A stretch of 64,000 nucleotides of DNA from Serendipita indica DSM 11827 (taxonomy: Eukaryota > Basidiomycota > Agaricomycetes > Sebacinales > Serendipitaceae). The position numbers were made by a program, and so were the translations under genes. Position 1 is the stretch's first letter. Each line of letters opens with the position of its first letter. A model generated the notes under the pieces. That model saw only the letters and a program-made list of their open reading frames with translations, was not told the origin of the DNA and made no database searches. This document shows positions 23,490-34,125 of this stretch, in pieces. Location of the stretch: positions 496,001 through 560,000 of the forward strand of contig CAJVGD010000013.1 of assembly GCA_910890315.1 (NCBI GenBank), in the 5' to 3' direction.

Positions 23490-23990
23490 CTTGGGGTACA
23501 TCAATGAACCTCTCCCTCCGTCATGCTCTGTTGCAACGAGACTACGTTATATAATACTCTGATCCATGGATCTCCTTGTCGAGTTCTAGACTTTAACATC
23601 CCCATAGAAGAAATACAGGCTGATCTAATCTCCATTCAGAGAGACACAGGGCTCTATCAGTCGGACACTGGGCAAAATAAGGAGATCTCAATTCAAAATG
23701 TGCTGCACGGCAACTTGTTGCTCGTCAATTTCCTCAAGCTGAAATCATGGATCAAAGGAGTCGGCATTCCTGCTCATGCATCACACAAATAGAATCAATC
23801 AAACGCGAGGCAGGCAAATGCCTCTTTCTTATACCTACTTTACGAGCAGCTACAGGGACTCCTTTTACTTGAGCGCTAGTCAGCCCTTGTCATATTCAAC
23901 ATCCATCCAGGTAAAAGATAAATTATTGAGTACAACATGACAGAATGCATGCTCTTGTCCATTCACCGCGAGACTTGCTAATATGATATC
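23490..23990. repeat. Duplicated spacer, copy between C and D
   Basis: Similar in order to 25310-25830. Shared words include ATCAATGAACCTCTC/GTCAATGAATCTCTC, ACGTTATATAATAC, CTGATCTAATCT and CAGAGAGAC. This shows the duplication unit included non-coding DNA, not only the gene. No coding potential is seen. Confidence 0.7.
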
Positions 23991-24015
23991 CAGCCGTTGT
24001 CGTCAATCTCAAGGA

Positions 24016-24981
24016 TCAGCGCCTGCACCCACACCTGTAGATGCAAATACACCCGAAGAAAAAGCTAAAACCAACCCCGCTGCCCACAGCAATGCCAAGG
24101 ATTGTAGCCATCCAGCTTTTCCACAAGCCGGGCGAGTCTGCAATTGGGAGTGCATTTCCAATTGTATCATTGATACACCTCAAGAAACCTGAATTGGCGA
24201 TTCGCGATGGGAGAGGTGAAGAGTCGGCAAAAGTTTGAGATGTAGAAATGTTGGAGCCGAGTGCAAATGTATTTTTATAGCCAGGATAGGTGACTGCAAA
24301 CGAACTTGCGCGATAGTACTGAATGACGTTTTCTGGTCGCGGTTGGCTGATTGAAGAGGGGTTGGAGGGATCGAAGCGACGAAGGGTTTGAGGCTGAACA
24401 TGACACCAATCAACGAGATCTGCCATCATGAATGCCAAGGAATCTCTGTCTCCAATCATCTCGTATACCTCCTCCGAGCTCACCCCGCTCCAATGGCTGG
24501 TGTCTGGAGCGAGTTTGACCACACCCATCGGACCTCCAGGACGAAGAAAGTCCAATTCATAGGTTGTACCATTGATTATGGCATTCAAAGAGTATTCGTC
24601 ACCACCGAGATAGTTTTGCCCCCATGAGATGGGCCAGACTCCATACGGAAAGGGCCTGCCCCGGATCGATCTGGTATTGTTCGCGCCGTATGGGTATCCA
24701 CTTCCGTATGCACGGGTACCATATATGGTATGGCGATCCCCGCCACCGTATTCGCGACCAGCAAATGGACCGGTGGCAGCGTTGGAGGGAATCGTACGCC
24801 TCGAGCCGCCGCCGCCACCCCATGCAGATACAGAAACTGTATCCATTGTGGAAGTCGTGTAGGAAATACGGAAGCGCATGTTTTTTATGGCACTGAGCTG
24901 GGATTTGAAGAAGTCATTGCCTTTGGTTGCGATTGGCTCTGTGAACGCCAACGTGAGTACCAAGACAAGAAGGAGGGTCAT
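24016..24981 (-). CDS. Array membrane protein, copy D (short tail)
   Basis: About 321 residues if the signal peptide MTLLLVLVLTLAFTEPIATK at 24981 is the start; the open frame runs 43 codons further upstream, but that part does not look secretory. All ectodomain motifs are present except the first Cys, which is lost (KGNDFFKSQ against KGCGKAQ in A). The membrane helix (ILGIAVGSGVGFSFFFGCIC) ends almost at the stop, leaving a tail of only IYRCGCRR, whereas A and B have 45-70 residue tails. The minus-strand TATA-like word ATTATATATC lies about 95 bases upstream. Confidence 0.85.
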   Translation of the reverse strand: MTLLLVLVLTLAFTEPIATKGNDFFKSQLSAIKNMRFRISYTTSTMDTVSVSAWGGGGGSRRTIPSNAATGPFAGREYGGGDRHTIYGTRAYGSGYPYGANNTRSIRGRPFPYGVWPISWGQNYLGGDEYSLNAIINGTTYELDFLRPGGPMGVVKLAPDTSHWSGVSSEEVYEMIGDRDSLAFMMADLVDWCHVQPQTLRRFDPSNPSSISQPRPENVIQYYRASSFAVTYPGYKNTFALGSNISTSQTFADSSPLPSRIANSGFLRCINDTIGNALPIADSPGLWKSWMATILGIAVGSGVGFSFFFGCICIYRCGCRR

Positions 24982-25309
24982 GGCTCTTTCTGTTATGGAG
25001 CGCTCTGGCTCACTGGAACGGGAGGTGGGTTGAATCACGGTGCGAAATTGATACATACAAGAGCAAAGCCTCTGATATATAATCCCGCAAACCCTCGAAA
25101 CTTCTATCACTATGAATAGGGAAGTCCACTCAATTGTATCATGCTTGTCAGCATGACGAGCTTTATTGGAAATTGCCAGCCTTCCAGAGGTGGATGTTCC
25201 GCCGGTGCCATCCAGATGCCTTGAGGATTGGGCAGGGTGAGGATTGGTGCTTCTGACGACAGGTAGTCGTACAATGCTAATTTAATAGTAATCTCGTACT
25301 ACAACTTTG

Positions 25310-25830
25310 GACACGTCAATGAATCTCTCACTATTGATCAAGGATTCACCAATAACGCAACAGGTCATGCTCTGCAGCAAATTACGTTATATAATACACT
25401 TTTATGTGAGCTTCTTTGTCAATCCATTGGCTTTTCTGACACTCGCGCACATAGAACACGAGGTTGCCCATAGACGAAATGTAACCCGCTGATCTAATCT
25501 ATCTTCAGAGAGACGCACAGAGTTCGATCAGTCGGACATTGGGCCAAAAGAATCGCACTAAAGAGTTTGCAATTCATACGATGGCGCACGGCGCCGTGCC
25601 CGCAGCTAGTTTATTGCTGGTTAATTTCCTTGTACCGAAACCATGGGTCAATGGGGTCAATACTCTTGCTCATACACTGTACTGATAGAAAAGACTCTGA
25701 AATGAGAGGTAGGCAAATGCCCCTCTCTTTCGCTTACTTTTTGAGTACGGCCTGATAAGAACTACAGAGACTCTTTTGCTTGGGGTCTTATTGTGACAGG
25801 TGTTAAGAATATAGTGTAACATTAATCACG
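25310..25830. repeat. Duplicated spacer, copy upstream of D
   Basis: Partner of 23490-23990; see that entry. The copy contains small insertions relative to it, such as extra bases around 25330-25360 and 25405-25470. No gene is supported between 25120 and 26100. Confidence 0.7.
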
Positions 25831-26109
25831 ACCCGAAAAATGCGACTGCACCCTCATCACTTTCGCCCGGTTCAACAGCCAGTAAGACTTGACCAATAAT
25901 TGATGGGAACAAGTAAAAATGAAATCATTTGCGGTTACTTTAGATGAGAAATAACTTGTGAATCTAAGGAAACAAGCTAATTACCAACCAGTATTGTTCA
26001 TTTGCCGTTCAGGCCACTACGAAGCGTTCATATGACCCTCTTCTATACTTCTCTCTCCATACTCATGCACATCCGTATGCCTCCGCATTCCCTTTCTCCA
26101 TCGCCACGT

Positions 26110-27125
26110 CAGCTCGCCTCTGACCCCTACAGGTAGGTATATGCTTCGCTGCATCGCTTACACAAGCGCCCAATAATACTAGCAGCAATAATTGCGCCGA
26201 AGCTGGTGCCAGTGATTTACCCCACGCTCAATCCTCCCGCGTCAAGCGAGTCGGCAATGGCAAGTGCATTTCCAATCGTGTCATTGATGCACTTCAAGAG
26301 CTCTGAATTCGCGATCTGAGATGGGAGAGGTGAGGGATCAGTAAAGTTTGAGAGGTAGAAGGACTGGAGGAGCCGAGTGCAAATGTATTGTTATAACCAG
26401 TGTAGGCTACTGCGAAAGAGCTTGCACGATAGTATTGAACGACATTTTCTGGTTAAGATTGGTCGCTCGATGATTGGTTGGAGGGGAGAGAGAGGTCGAA
26501 GCGGCGAAGGAGTTGTGGCTGAACATGACAACAGTCAACGAGGTCGGCCATCATGAATACTAGAGACTCTCGGTCTCCAATCGTCTCGTAAACCTCGTAT
26601 CTGCTCACACCTTTCCAATGGCTGCTGTCTGGAACGAGTTTGACTACCCCCACCGACCCCCGGGACGAAGAAAGTCCAGGTCGATGTATGTATTGTTGAA
26701 AGTGGTATCCGAGGCTTACTCTTCACCCCCGAGATAACTTTGACCCATGAGATGGGCCATACGCCGTAGGGAAAGGGCCTCCCTGCGACCGAAGTGGCAT
26801 TGTCCGCACCGTATGGGTATCCACTCCCGTATACGCGGCTACCGTATATTGTATGACGATCTCCGCCACCGTACTCACGACCAGCAAATGGACCGGCAGC
26901 GACGCTGGAAGGACTCTTGCGTCGACTACCACCACCGCCGCCCCACGCCGATACGGAGACAGTATCCATTGTTGAACTAGTGTAGGAGACGCGGAAGCGC
27001 ATGTTTTTGATGGCGTTCTACTGGTCTTCGGTGAACTGTACCGACACCTTACCGCCTTTCCCTTTGTTGCTTGCGATCGGCTCTGTAAGTGCCAATGTAA
27101 ATAACAAGGCGAAGAATATCTTCAT
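26110..27125 (-). pseudogene. Array membrane protein, copy E (decayed)
   Basis: The signal peptide MKIFFALLFTLALTEPIASN at 27125 is intact. A TAG then falls before NAIKNMRFRVSYTSS, the frame shifts after GVWPISW, DWC has become DCC, and a stop follows SSSDQS. The region matching the membrane segment also carries a stop. Recognisable motifs remain over the full length (YGGGDRHTIYGSRVYGSG, GDRESLVFMMADLVD). The minus-strand TATA-like word near 27222-27232 is still in place about 98 bases upstream. Confidence 0.85.
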
Positions 27126-27439
27126 TTTTTATGCTGATGTGCTTTTGTTGTTTGCTAAAACGGAGAACTGGAATGTGAAATGAGAGATTCACGACGCCAA
27201 ACGGTATGAGAGCGGAGTCTCATATATATATGCTCGCGCAATTCCGTAACTCTTTGACGTTCCTCGCACTACCCCTCGAGGTGTACACTCAACCTCGAGC
27301 ACCCAAGGATTGCTGGTTGAAATGAAATGCCGGGTCTAATGCGCCCGGCTATATATAGCTCCTTGTGCTGGACGTGGTGTCAAGTTTGACACTAGCACGC
27401 AGAGAGCGTGATTTGTACCCTGAATTTGCCCTCATTCCT

Positions 27440-28345
27440 CCTTGTCCTATGCACATCGAACCACCACCACATACACGTACCCAGCACGGAAAGAATGTGA
27501 GTGCCAGCATTACGGCAGAAGAAATGATGCCAATGATTTCGCCCTGGTGAATGCTTTGCTCTAATTTCGGGCGAGTTGGCCTCGGGGATGTGATCTCAAT
27601 TGCACCATTGATATGTTCCAGGAGAAGGTCTAAAATTGAGATGAGAAGCGGAAGGGGATTTCGACGTCGTAGGGCTCGAGCGGCTAGCGTTGCACAGGGA
27701 GAGGAGAGGGCAAGGTGCTCGCTTGGGAGTAATACCCGGATGTATTTGTTTGTTTGACGTATATATTGAGAAACGCGGGAGTAGAAACCAAATGATCGTC
27801 AGGTGTCAGTCGAGCGGTCGACAAGCATGGCTAATAGAGCTCTCTTTCCCCGGTGATTCTGTCAGTTGTGACCCAGTTCCACTGATACTGATTTGGATCC
27901 GGCTCGAGTTCAATGACTTTGACGGAATCCGAATCACCAGAAGTCCAGATTCAGTCACCTATCATCGTTTCTGAAGAAAGGCGAAGGATATTTCCGCCGC
28001 TGAGATGACATGCGTTCTGCGAGACAGGCCATCGTAAAGGAATGGTCTACAGAAATCAAGTTGGCTCTCTCTGATCCGATGCATACCCATTTCCGTAAGC
28101 AGACATACCATGAGCCGTATTCCGAGCTGCGCCAGTATACCGCGACTGGCAATGGACCAGCACGGAATTCGAAGGACGACATAACTCTGAGCCACCGCCT
28201 CCACCCCAGATGAATTAAGAATAATTGATGAGGCTAAGGAGGTGCAAGAAACCCACGTTTTTGATGGTCCATCACCGGTCGCTGTCATGATCCTGGCGAA
28301 TGCCAGCACAAAGAACGAGGCAAATGGGAGCTCTATCACTACATT
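27440..28345 (-). pseudogene. Array membrane protein, copy F (relic)
   Basis: Only traces remain on the minus strand: a hydrophobic leader near 28339 (LPFASFFVLAFARIM), a Gly/Tyr motif echo (SAYGNGYASDQR) near 28080-28110, and further down LEHINGAIEI and a hydrophobic HQGEIIGIISSAVMLAL near 27500-27650. These align with the Cys-Ile-Asn and membrane parts of the family. The centre is deleted or unrecognisable. It is the most decayed copy and sits head to head with intact copy G. Confidence 0.6.
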
Positions 28346-28569
28346 TATTGTAGTTTTAAAACCTTTTCAACAGAAAAGAACGCAAGGAAAGATGGCTTGT
28401 ACCGTGAAGGGAATCTCGATGAGAAGTAATCAACACAGAAATTTGTTACTTTGTCACACCTCGAAATCTTTCGATTGAATTGGGATGTATGGCGCCTAGG
28501 CCTGTCAATCTGTCAACCCCTTGCTGGTTAATGTTCGTTGAGCCCGCAGTCTCTTTTTGTTCAACGCGC

Positions 28570-28585
28570 CGCCGCCATATAAGTA
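28570..28585 (+). promoter_or_regulatory. TATA-like element of copy G
   Basis: CGCCATATAAGTATG lies about 60 bases upstream of the copy G start. Its position and sequence resemble the TATA-like words before the minus-strand copies. Confidence 0.45.
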
Positions 28586-28636
28586 TGTCAGCCCATCCGA
28601 CAGAGGACATATCTTGAACCCCAACCACGACCTCTC

Positions 28637-29626
28637 ATGACTCTTTTTCCTGTACTATCTGTCCTCGCCATCCTATTCTCCGTCGTCGACGCCAAGGGCG
28701 CCTCTGCCTGTAAGTCGGCGGTCAAGGCTGCGACGAGAAATGTCCAGTCGCGTGTGTATATCACGTCCTCCTTTGGTGACGCTGGAACTATCACGGCGTG
28801 GTCTGGTGGTGGAGGCCCCGTATCGACGATTCCGACCGATAATGGACATCCGTTTGGCGGGCGCAAGTACGGAGGGGCGGATAGGTCGACCATTTATGGG
28901 AGCAGAGTCTATGGGAGTGGATATCCATCTGGATACGACGGCTCTGGTTCGTCTACCTCGAATAATAATGTAACAACAACTGCAACGACCGGCCGTGGAT
29001 TCCCATACGGAATGTGGCCTATATCGTGGAACCAAGACGAATATTTCTCTCAAGACGTTCTCGCACTCCGACCGGGTGGCCAACTCGTCAGTGCCCAGGT
29101 TGGGTCGACGGATACAAACAAGTGGCCTGGTCTACCGCGCGAGGAGAGGTATACCATTGTCGGGGACATGGATTCTGTCATGTTTATGATGTCCAATCTC
29201 GTCGGATGGTGCTCTGTAACGATGGACTGGCCCAAAACACTCGGATCCTCTGCTGGATTAGGTGAACAGAATGTGATCCAGTATTACCGCGCGAGCTCCT
29301 TTGCGCTCCTGTTTACTGGCTACAATGCGACATCGACGGCGAGTAATGCAGAGGCGTTTCCCCCGCTGCCGGCGTCGATTGCCAACTCGGCATTCCTGCA
29401 GTGTGTCAATCATACGATAGGTGACTCTATCCCTATCCTGGACTCGGCTGCATCAGGTGATGGCGGTCTGAGTGAAGGTGCGACTATTGGCGTCGTAATT
29501 GCATGTGTGGTCGGTGCAGTTGCTCTTATATTGTGTATTGGACGCGCATTGGACAAGTGGCCAGAATGGAAGGAGTCTATTAAAAGCTGGTGGAAAAGGA
29601 TAGCACCAGCAGCAGCTAATGCGTAA
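28637..29626 (+). CDS. Array membrane protein, copy G (opposite strand)
   Basis: An intronless 329-residue member: signal peptide MTLFPVLSVLAILFSVVDA, then SACKSAVKA, TAWSGGGGP, YGGADRSTIYGSRVYGSG, GFPYGMWPISW, LRPGGQL, MDSVMFMMSNLVGWCSV, VIQYYRASSFALLFTGYN and PLPASIANSAFLQCVN. One membrane helix follows (GATIGVVIACVVGAVALILC) and a short basic tail with a WPEWKESIKSWW segment. All three conserved Cys are kept. It is the most diverged open copy and the only one on the plus strand, bounding the array on the right. Its product should have the same topology as A, B and D. Confidence 0.85.
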   Translation: MTLFPVLSVLAILFSVVDAKGASACKSAVKAATRNVQSRVYITSSFGDAGTITAWSGGGGPVSTIPTDNGHPFGGRKYGGADRSTIYGSRVYGSGYPSGYDGSGSSTSNNNVTTTATTGRGFPYGMWPISWNQDEYFSQDVLALRPGGQLVSAQVGSTDTNKWPGLPREERYTIVGDMDSVMFMMSNLVGWCSVTMDWPKTLGSSAGLGEQNVIQYYRASSFALLFTGYNATSTASNAEAFPPLPASIANSAFLQCVNHTIGDSIPILDSAASGDGGLSEGATIGVVIACVVGAVALILCIGRALDKWPEWKESIKSWWKRIAPAAANA

Positions 29627-29822
29627 TGATAATAATAATATGTCGTGTTTGATCTTCCCACCCTAGCACTTGATGAGTTTCGCCGATGGACCAAGGTCGG
29701 GCCGGTCTAAATGATTAGCGCTTGTTGACCATATGCATGCAAATGGCTTCCCATCAACCTTGGACTCTTCCGTTTCCTCGTTTTTCCTCACGACGACCGT
29801 CAGTGCACCTACAGCGTGCACA

Positions 29823-31529
29823 ATGTCTCGCTCTTTCTCCTCTTTTAGTATTCTTTGCCTCTTGGCCATCACATCGACCGCAAATGCGCACGGTGAACAT
29901 GATATGAATCACCTTCACCGTCGTCAACTACCACCTTATCCCTCTGGACCGGCCTACGATGTTCCACCGCTCGAATCCATCGTGCCACTCCCAGCCGATT
30001 ATAGCGCCAATTCCTTGCCAGTCCCTACAACCTTTGCACCTGGTTCGACGCCTACTGCACTCCCAGGTGCACCTCCGCTCCCGGCTGGTGAGTGCTATTC
30101 TTATCGCATCCGCCAAGGGCGAGGTAAATGGTGTGGACGGTCAGGCAGTGCAGCCGTCCTCCGGCATCTCCGAACGGCACCCTTTCTGAAACAAATAGAA
30201 TTATTCTTACTGATTTCTGTATGTAGCTACCATCAATATCAATGCATATCCACCAACAGACGAGATACCGCCAGTCGACAGTCCCGAAGTCAAGCAGTGG
30301 ATCTCACAGATTGACTGGTCGACCATCCCTGCAATTCCACCGACTTATTCCAAAGTCTGTGGTGATCCACAAAATGCTGCCGCCGTCGCAGCGGCAGGGG
30401 CGAATGGGACCTGTTGGTGGACATGCAGCCTGTGCACCCGCGACGTCGATATTACGACCTGTGCCAACAAGGGTGAATATGGACACGGTTATGATGATGG
30501 TCCCGGGTTGTACAGCCCCAAGTTAACGGCCTTTCTCGAGTCCAAAGGTCTCAAAGCGACCTTTTTCATCGTCGGCTCGCGCGTCGTGTACAACCCGCAG
30601 ATGCTGCAGTACGAGTACATGACTGGTCACGAACTCAGTGTTCACACGTACTCTCATGGCGGCTCAAAGTTGCTTGGGTTGACGAGCATGACCAATGAGC
30701 AGATTGTGGCCGAGTTTGGATGGACGAAGAAGATTATCAAAGACGTGCGTTCCTCTCTATGAATCACTGCATCAATTCTAATATCTTTTCATAGGTGACG
30801 GGCGTCACGCCTACCACATTCCGACCGCCATTTGGCGACATAGACGACCGCGTGCGCGCGATTGCACTCGCCATGGGCCTTCAACCCGTCATCTGGTCCT
30901 CCAAGTCTTTTGCCGAGATTTGGGATTCGCAAGACTGGGTCGTACACGGTGGTGGCGTCCAAGCCGTACCCAACCAAGCCCGCTTCCAGGCCACCCTCGA
31001 CGACTCGTTTACAGCCTTTCCCGACCACGGCGTCATTGCACTTCAGCACGACATTTACATCGAATCAGTCAACCTCGCCATCGGGTACACACTCCCTTTC
31101 GTCCTGGGACCACATCCGAATAACAATAATCAGCCGTTCAACGTCAAGCCCGTGATGCAATGTCAGGGACGTTCGTTGGCGGATGCGTTCAATGAGACGA
31201 GTACGAATAAGAATAATCCTGCGTTTGATACATCTGTTGATGTCGCGAGGCGGAGGTCGAATTTGGGCTACGCTGCGGCTCATCCGAGTGGAGATGCTGT
31301 TAGTGTGACGAGAACATATGTTAGTCCACCTCATTCTACGCAAACCCAGACGCCTACTGGAACGGCTGGTGGGTCACCGACTAGAGGCGCGAGTTCATCG
31401 ACTACCTCTTCAAGGCCGAACGCTGGGGTCAGTACCCAAGGGGTGTACATATGCTGGTTGGTCTTGGGTTTGGTGCCGTCTTGGTGCTCGTTGGACTTTG
31501 CTTGTGATGGATTATTCATGGACAGCTAG
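29823..31529 (+). CDS. Secreted polysaccharide (chitin) deacetylase, CE4 family
   Basis: Exons 29823-30087, 30227-30744 and 30795-31529 give about 505 residues. A signal peptide (MSRSFSSFSILCLLAITSTA) is followed by a Kex2-like HLHRR site. The NodB domain shows YDDGPG (motif 1, Asp-Asp), ATFFIVGSRV, HTYSHG (motif 2, His-x3-His metal ligands) and FRPPFGDIDDRVR (motif 3). The expected reaction is removal of acetyl groups from chitin or a related wall polymer. The C-terminus is Ser/Thr-rich. The annotated frame ends in an odd Cys/Trp-rich tail, but another frame over 31450-31507 reads MLVGLGFGAVLVLVGLCL and stop, a typical GPI-anchor tail. One extra base in the G run at 31439-31443 would give that tail. 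Confidence 0.9.
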
Positions 31530-32206
31530 GCTATTATCATCCATACATACTCTGCTATAGAGCTTTACGAAAACTGGGACGAAGAGCCGAAGACTGAATT
31601 AACGTAGGAGAGTACGAGAGTACACGGCTGACAAGATACAGTGACAAGATGACGAGATGAATGATAATTGATACAACGACAAGAGTGATGACTTGCAGGA
31701 CGGTTCCCTAGAGAGGATCGAGCGGCGTAATCTATTCGTTAACTTGGCATGAGTCGTAAGATAACGGGAAGGGGAAATACGGGATATATAAGAGCGAGAT
31801 TGGCGAGAGCGATAGTTGAGTGTAGTTAGAATGTCGATAGATAGTGTAGACGATAGTGGTATATGTCGCGCGCCTCGATGTGGACTAAGTTTGTTGAGTC
31901 GACAGGCGTAATTAATGGTTGTTAAAGTATCTTCGTGGTGTGAATAATTACTGTAGATCAGGACGTTCATAATCCGTAAACCGAATCTGTTTATGAACGA
32001 GGCCATGTCGGTTCTTGAGAGAGGTGCATGTCTTCTTCGCGAGGTGTCACCCGCATGTAGCGCGACGACGATGGCGATAAGACATGCACTATTCGAGCAT
32101 CTTGCTGTCTACCCCTCGTGGCGCACGAGGCGCGAGTGAAGGGCATAGGCGGGAGCTTGACCGAATAGTATAGATGAACCAAATTTTTGAGGAGAGAGTT
32201 AATGGC
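31530..32206. other. Spacer with purine-rich TATA-containing segment
   Basis: No gene is seen. From about 31600 the DNA is rich in short GA-type words, with GGGATATATAAGAGCGAG near 31780 resembling a promoter or an old long-terminal-repeat core; no flanking repeats confirm the latter. An inverted repeat CCTCGTG-GCG-CACGAGG lies at 32114-32130. Confidence 0.4.
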
Positions 32207-33752
32207 TTAAAAGTTTAGCTCTGGCCAGTATCGAATCTCCTTGGCGCTGAGGATATTGGCGATCAAGCCGACTACGACCGCCTCTTTGTAGTACATGTCC
32301 TCAATCTTCTTCTTCCATTGAGCTTGATGCTGTTCCTCTTCCATGGAGTTTCCTTGGTTTGAAGCGTTGAGCATGGTTGCGTGAGCCATAATGTGGCTCG
32401 TTGTGTGCACCTTCTTCGCCCTCGCCACGCCGTTCGTCCTCTTCCCAAGTACAATCCCCTCCACAGACTCGGCCATGGAGCTGCTTGCTGATTGCTTCTC
32501 TTTCTTCAGCACCTTCGGCTCCTTGGGTAGCCCCAAGTATGGTTTGGTGACCTTGTGGCGCGGCTTGGTTTTACGTGTAGGGCCCAAAGTCGACGCCTGA
32601 GACGAGACGAGACGGCCTTCTAGAGCTTCTTGAGCATTTCGGGAGATGATGCGGCCTCGTCGGCCCCTTCCTTCCCCCTCAACCTCCCGAATGGTCTGCT
32701 CTAGGCTGTACTCAGATCTCCAAATATCACCATATCTTCTCACGTAGCCGCTATACGCCTGTAGAGTGCTTCGAGTTCGGGGCGGATTAGTTTCTGTAGT
32801 TTTGTTCAAAGACGACTCACATGCATTGCTCCCGAAGAAAGTTGCTAACGGCGAAATGATCCGGGCTGCATCCGTTTTGCTTGTACCACTCCTCTATTGT
32901 GGTTTTCATGGCTCCTCGTTTCGCTTGTTTCACTGGTCCCTGCATAGTTGTCAGGTATGGGCAGTCAGATGTGGCGGCGACTCACAGTATTCTCCGCTAC
33001 TAGTTCTCCCAGTCCCTGAGAGCGCCTTTCATACTGTTCTAGCGCTTCACTTATCGACGATGGGCGGGACATTGTCGATTTTGCGGAAGATGCGCCGCTT
33101 TCTTGCCCCCCAGACGGTTCTACTGCCGTTAGTGACGTCCTATACGCTGAATCCTCTCGAGAGAATGAGGATGCACTGCGGCCAACTTGCGAACGAGCCC
33201 TCTCGGATGGCCCAGGGAGACTATGGCCATCCGTAACTGATGAGGAAGTTCGGTTAGGCCGAGGGAACCTCGTTGTGACTGCTGCAGAGGGACCATCTGC
33301 TAGCGCGTTGTCCCTCGCAAAGGCGGCGATCGCTCTCTGTGTTCTATCGGAATAATAATCAGCGCTTCATTCTTATTATGACCGCATATAGTAGATTATT
33401 GCTTGAAACGAGGCCTCTGGAGCGTTTGCCCGGTCGTACTGCGACTAGCCAGCCAACACAGATCCAGTCTTGCCCACATCGCGGACGATTCATGGTGAGA
33501 AAGGAGCAGAAGAACTCACATTCCATGAAAATTCGAGATTTGTGCGAGCTGGTTCTTGCTCAGGCCCCCGTCGCATGACTGGATAGCAGCTACGATGGCA
33601 GCAACCTTCTCTTGTGGTACAAAGGTCAACTTGCGCAACGATGCCGAGGGATATGAAGCTCCTTTGCGCGGCTTGAGTGGCTGAGGTGTGGAGAGTGGGT
33701 GGTTCGACGGGCTGGTACGAGCAGAAGAGCGGGTTGTTCGGAGAGCGGGCAT
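32207..33752 (-). CDS. Unrecognised nuclear-type protein
   Basis: Four minus-strand exons (33752-33520, 33343-32986, 32939-32821, 32768-32207) join in frame to about 423 residues. The first intron is unusually long for this window (176 bases). The product is basic and low in complexity: an N-terminal Ser/Pro/Arg segment, a helical patch (KLTFVPQEKVAAIVAAIQS), a Ser-rich middle, then a Lys/Gln-rich C-terminal part (EEEQHQAQWKKKIEDMYY). The C-terminal helix AVVVGLIANIL is only weakly hydrophobic. No known domain is recognised. Composition suggests a nuclear or nucleic-acid-associated protein, which is only inference. Confidence 0.6.
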
Positions 33753-34125
33753 GACTAGTAGGGTTGGACGTGATGAATGGTATCAGAATGTACTTGGGGT
33801 GAGTTCGAATCAGGAAAACTGCGATGAAAAGAGACGTGGGCGGGAAAGTTGTGTGCCACCACCCTTCACCGATGCGGCCAGCCAAGTTACCTATCCCCTA
33901 GAGTCTCGTCTGACACTTGCCATTGCTGTTCATGCGTGTTGATTTGATAAAACTAGAATGTTCTTGAGGCTAACAGTGTCGATAAGTGACTTTCGGACTC
34001 GCTCGAGATTGGTATCGGTGTTTCCGCCCTTGAAGGACCCTCCGCAACTTCGTAAAATGGCTTTCATTAAGATTGATTTGCTAGAGATGATTGGTTACAC
34101 ATGATAGAGGATGAACCTACAGTAT
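33753..34125. other. Spacer
   Basis: It serves as the presumed 5' region of the minus-strand gene to the left and 3' region of the one to the right. No frame or element is supported. Confidence 0.45.

Noticed and set aside
27365-27757. Small plus-strand frames between array copies E and F
   Set aside because: They are antisense to the traces of copy F (LEHINGAIEI region) and have no motif of their own.
31600-32000. Purine-rich segment with a TATA word that resembles a solo long terminal repeat
   Set aside because: No matching ends, target-site duplication or internal coding remnants could be found, so only a spacer note was made.
32114-32130. Inverted repeat CCTCGTG-GCG-CACGAGG as a terminator
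   Set aside because: Nuclear fungal genes do not use hairpin terminators and no T run follows; noted only as a short palindrome.
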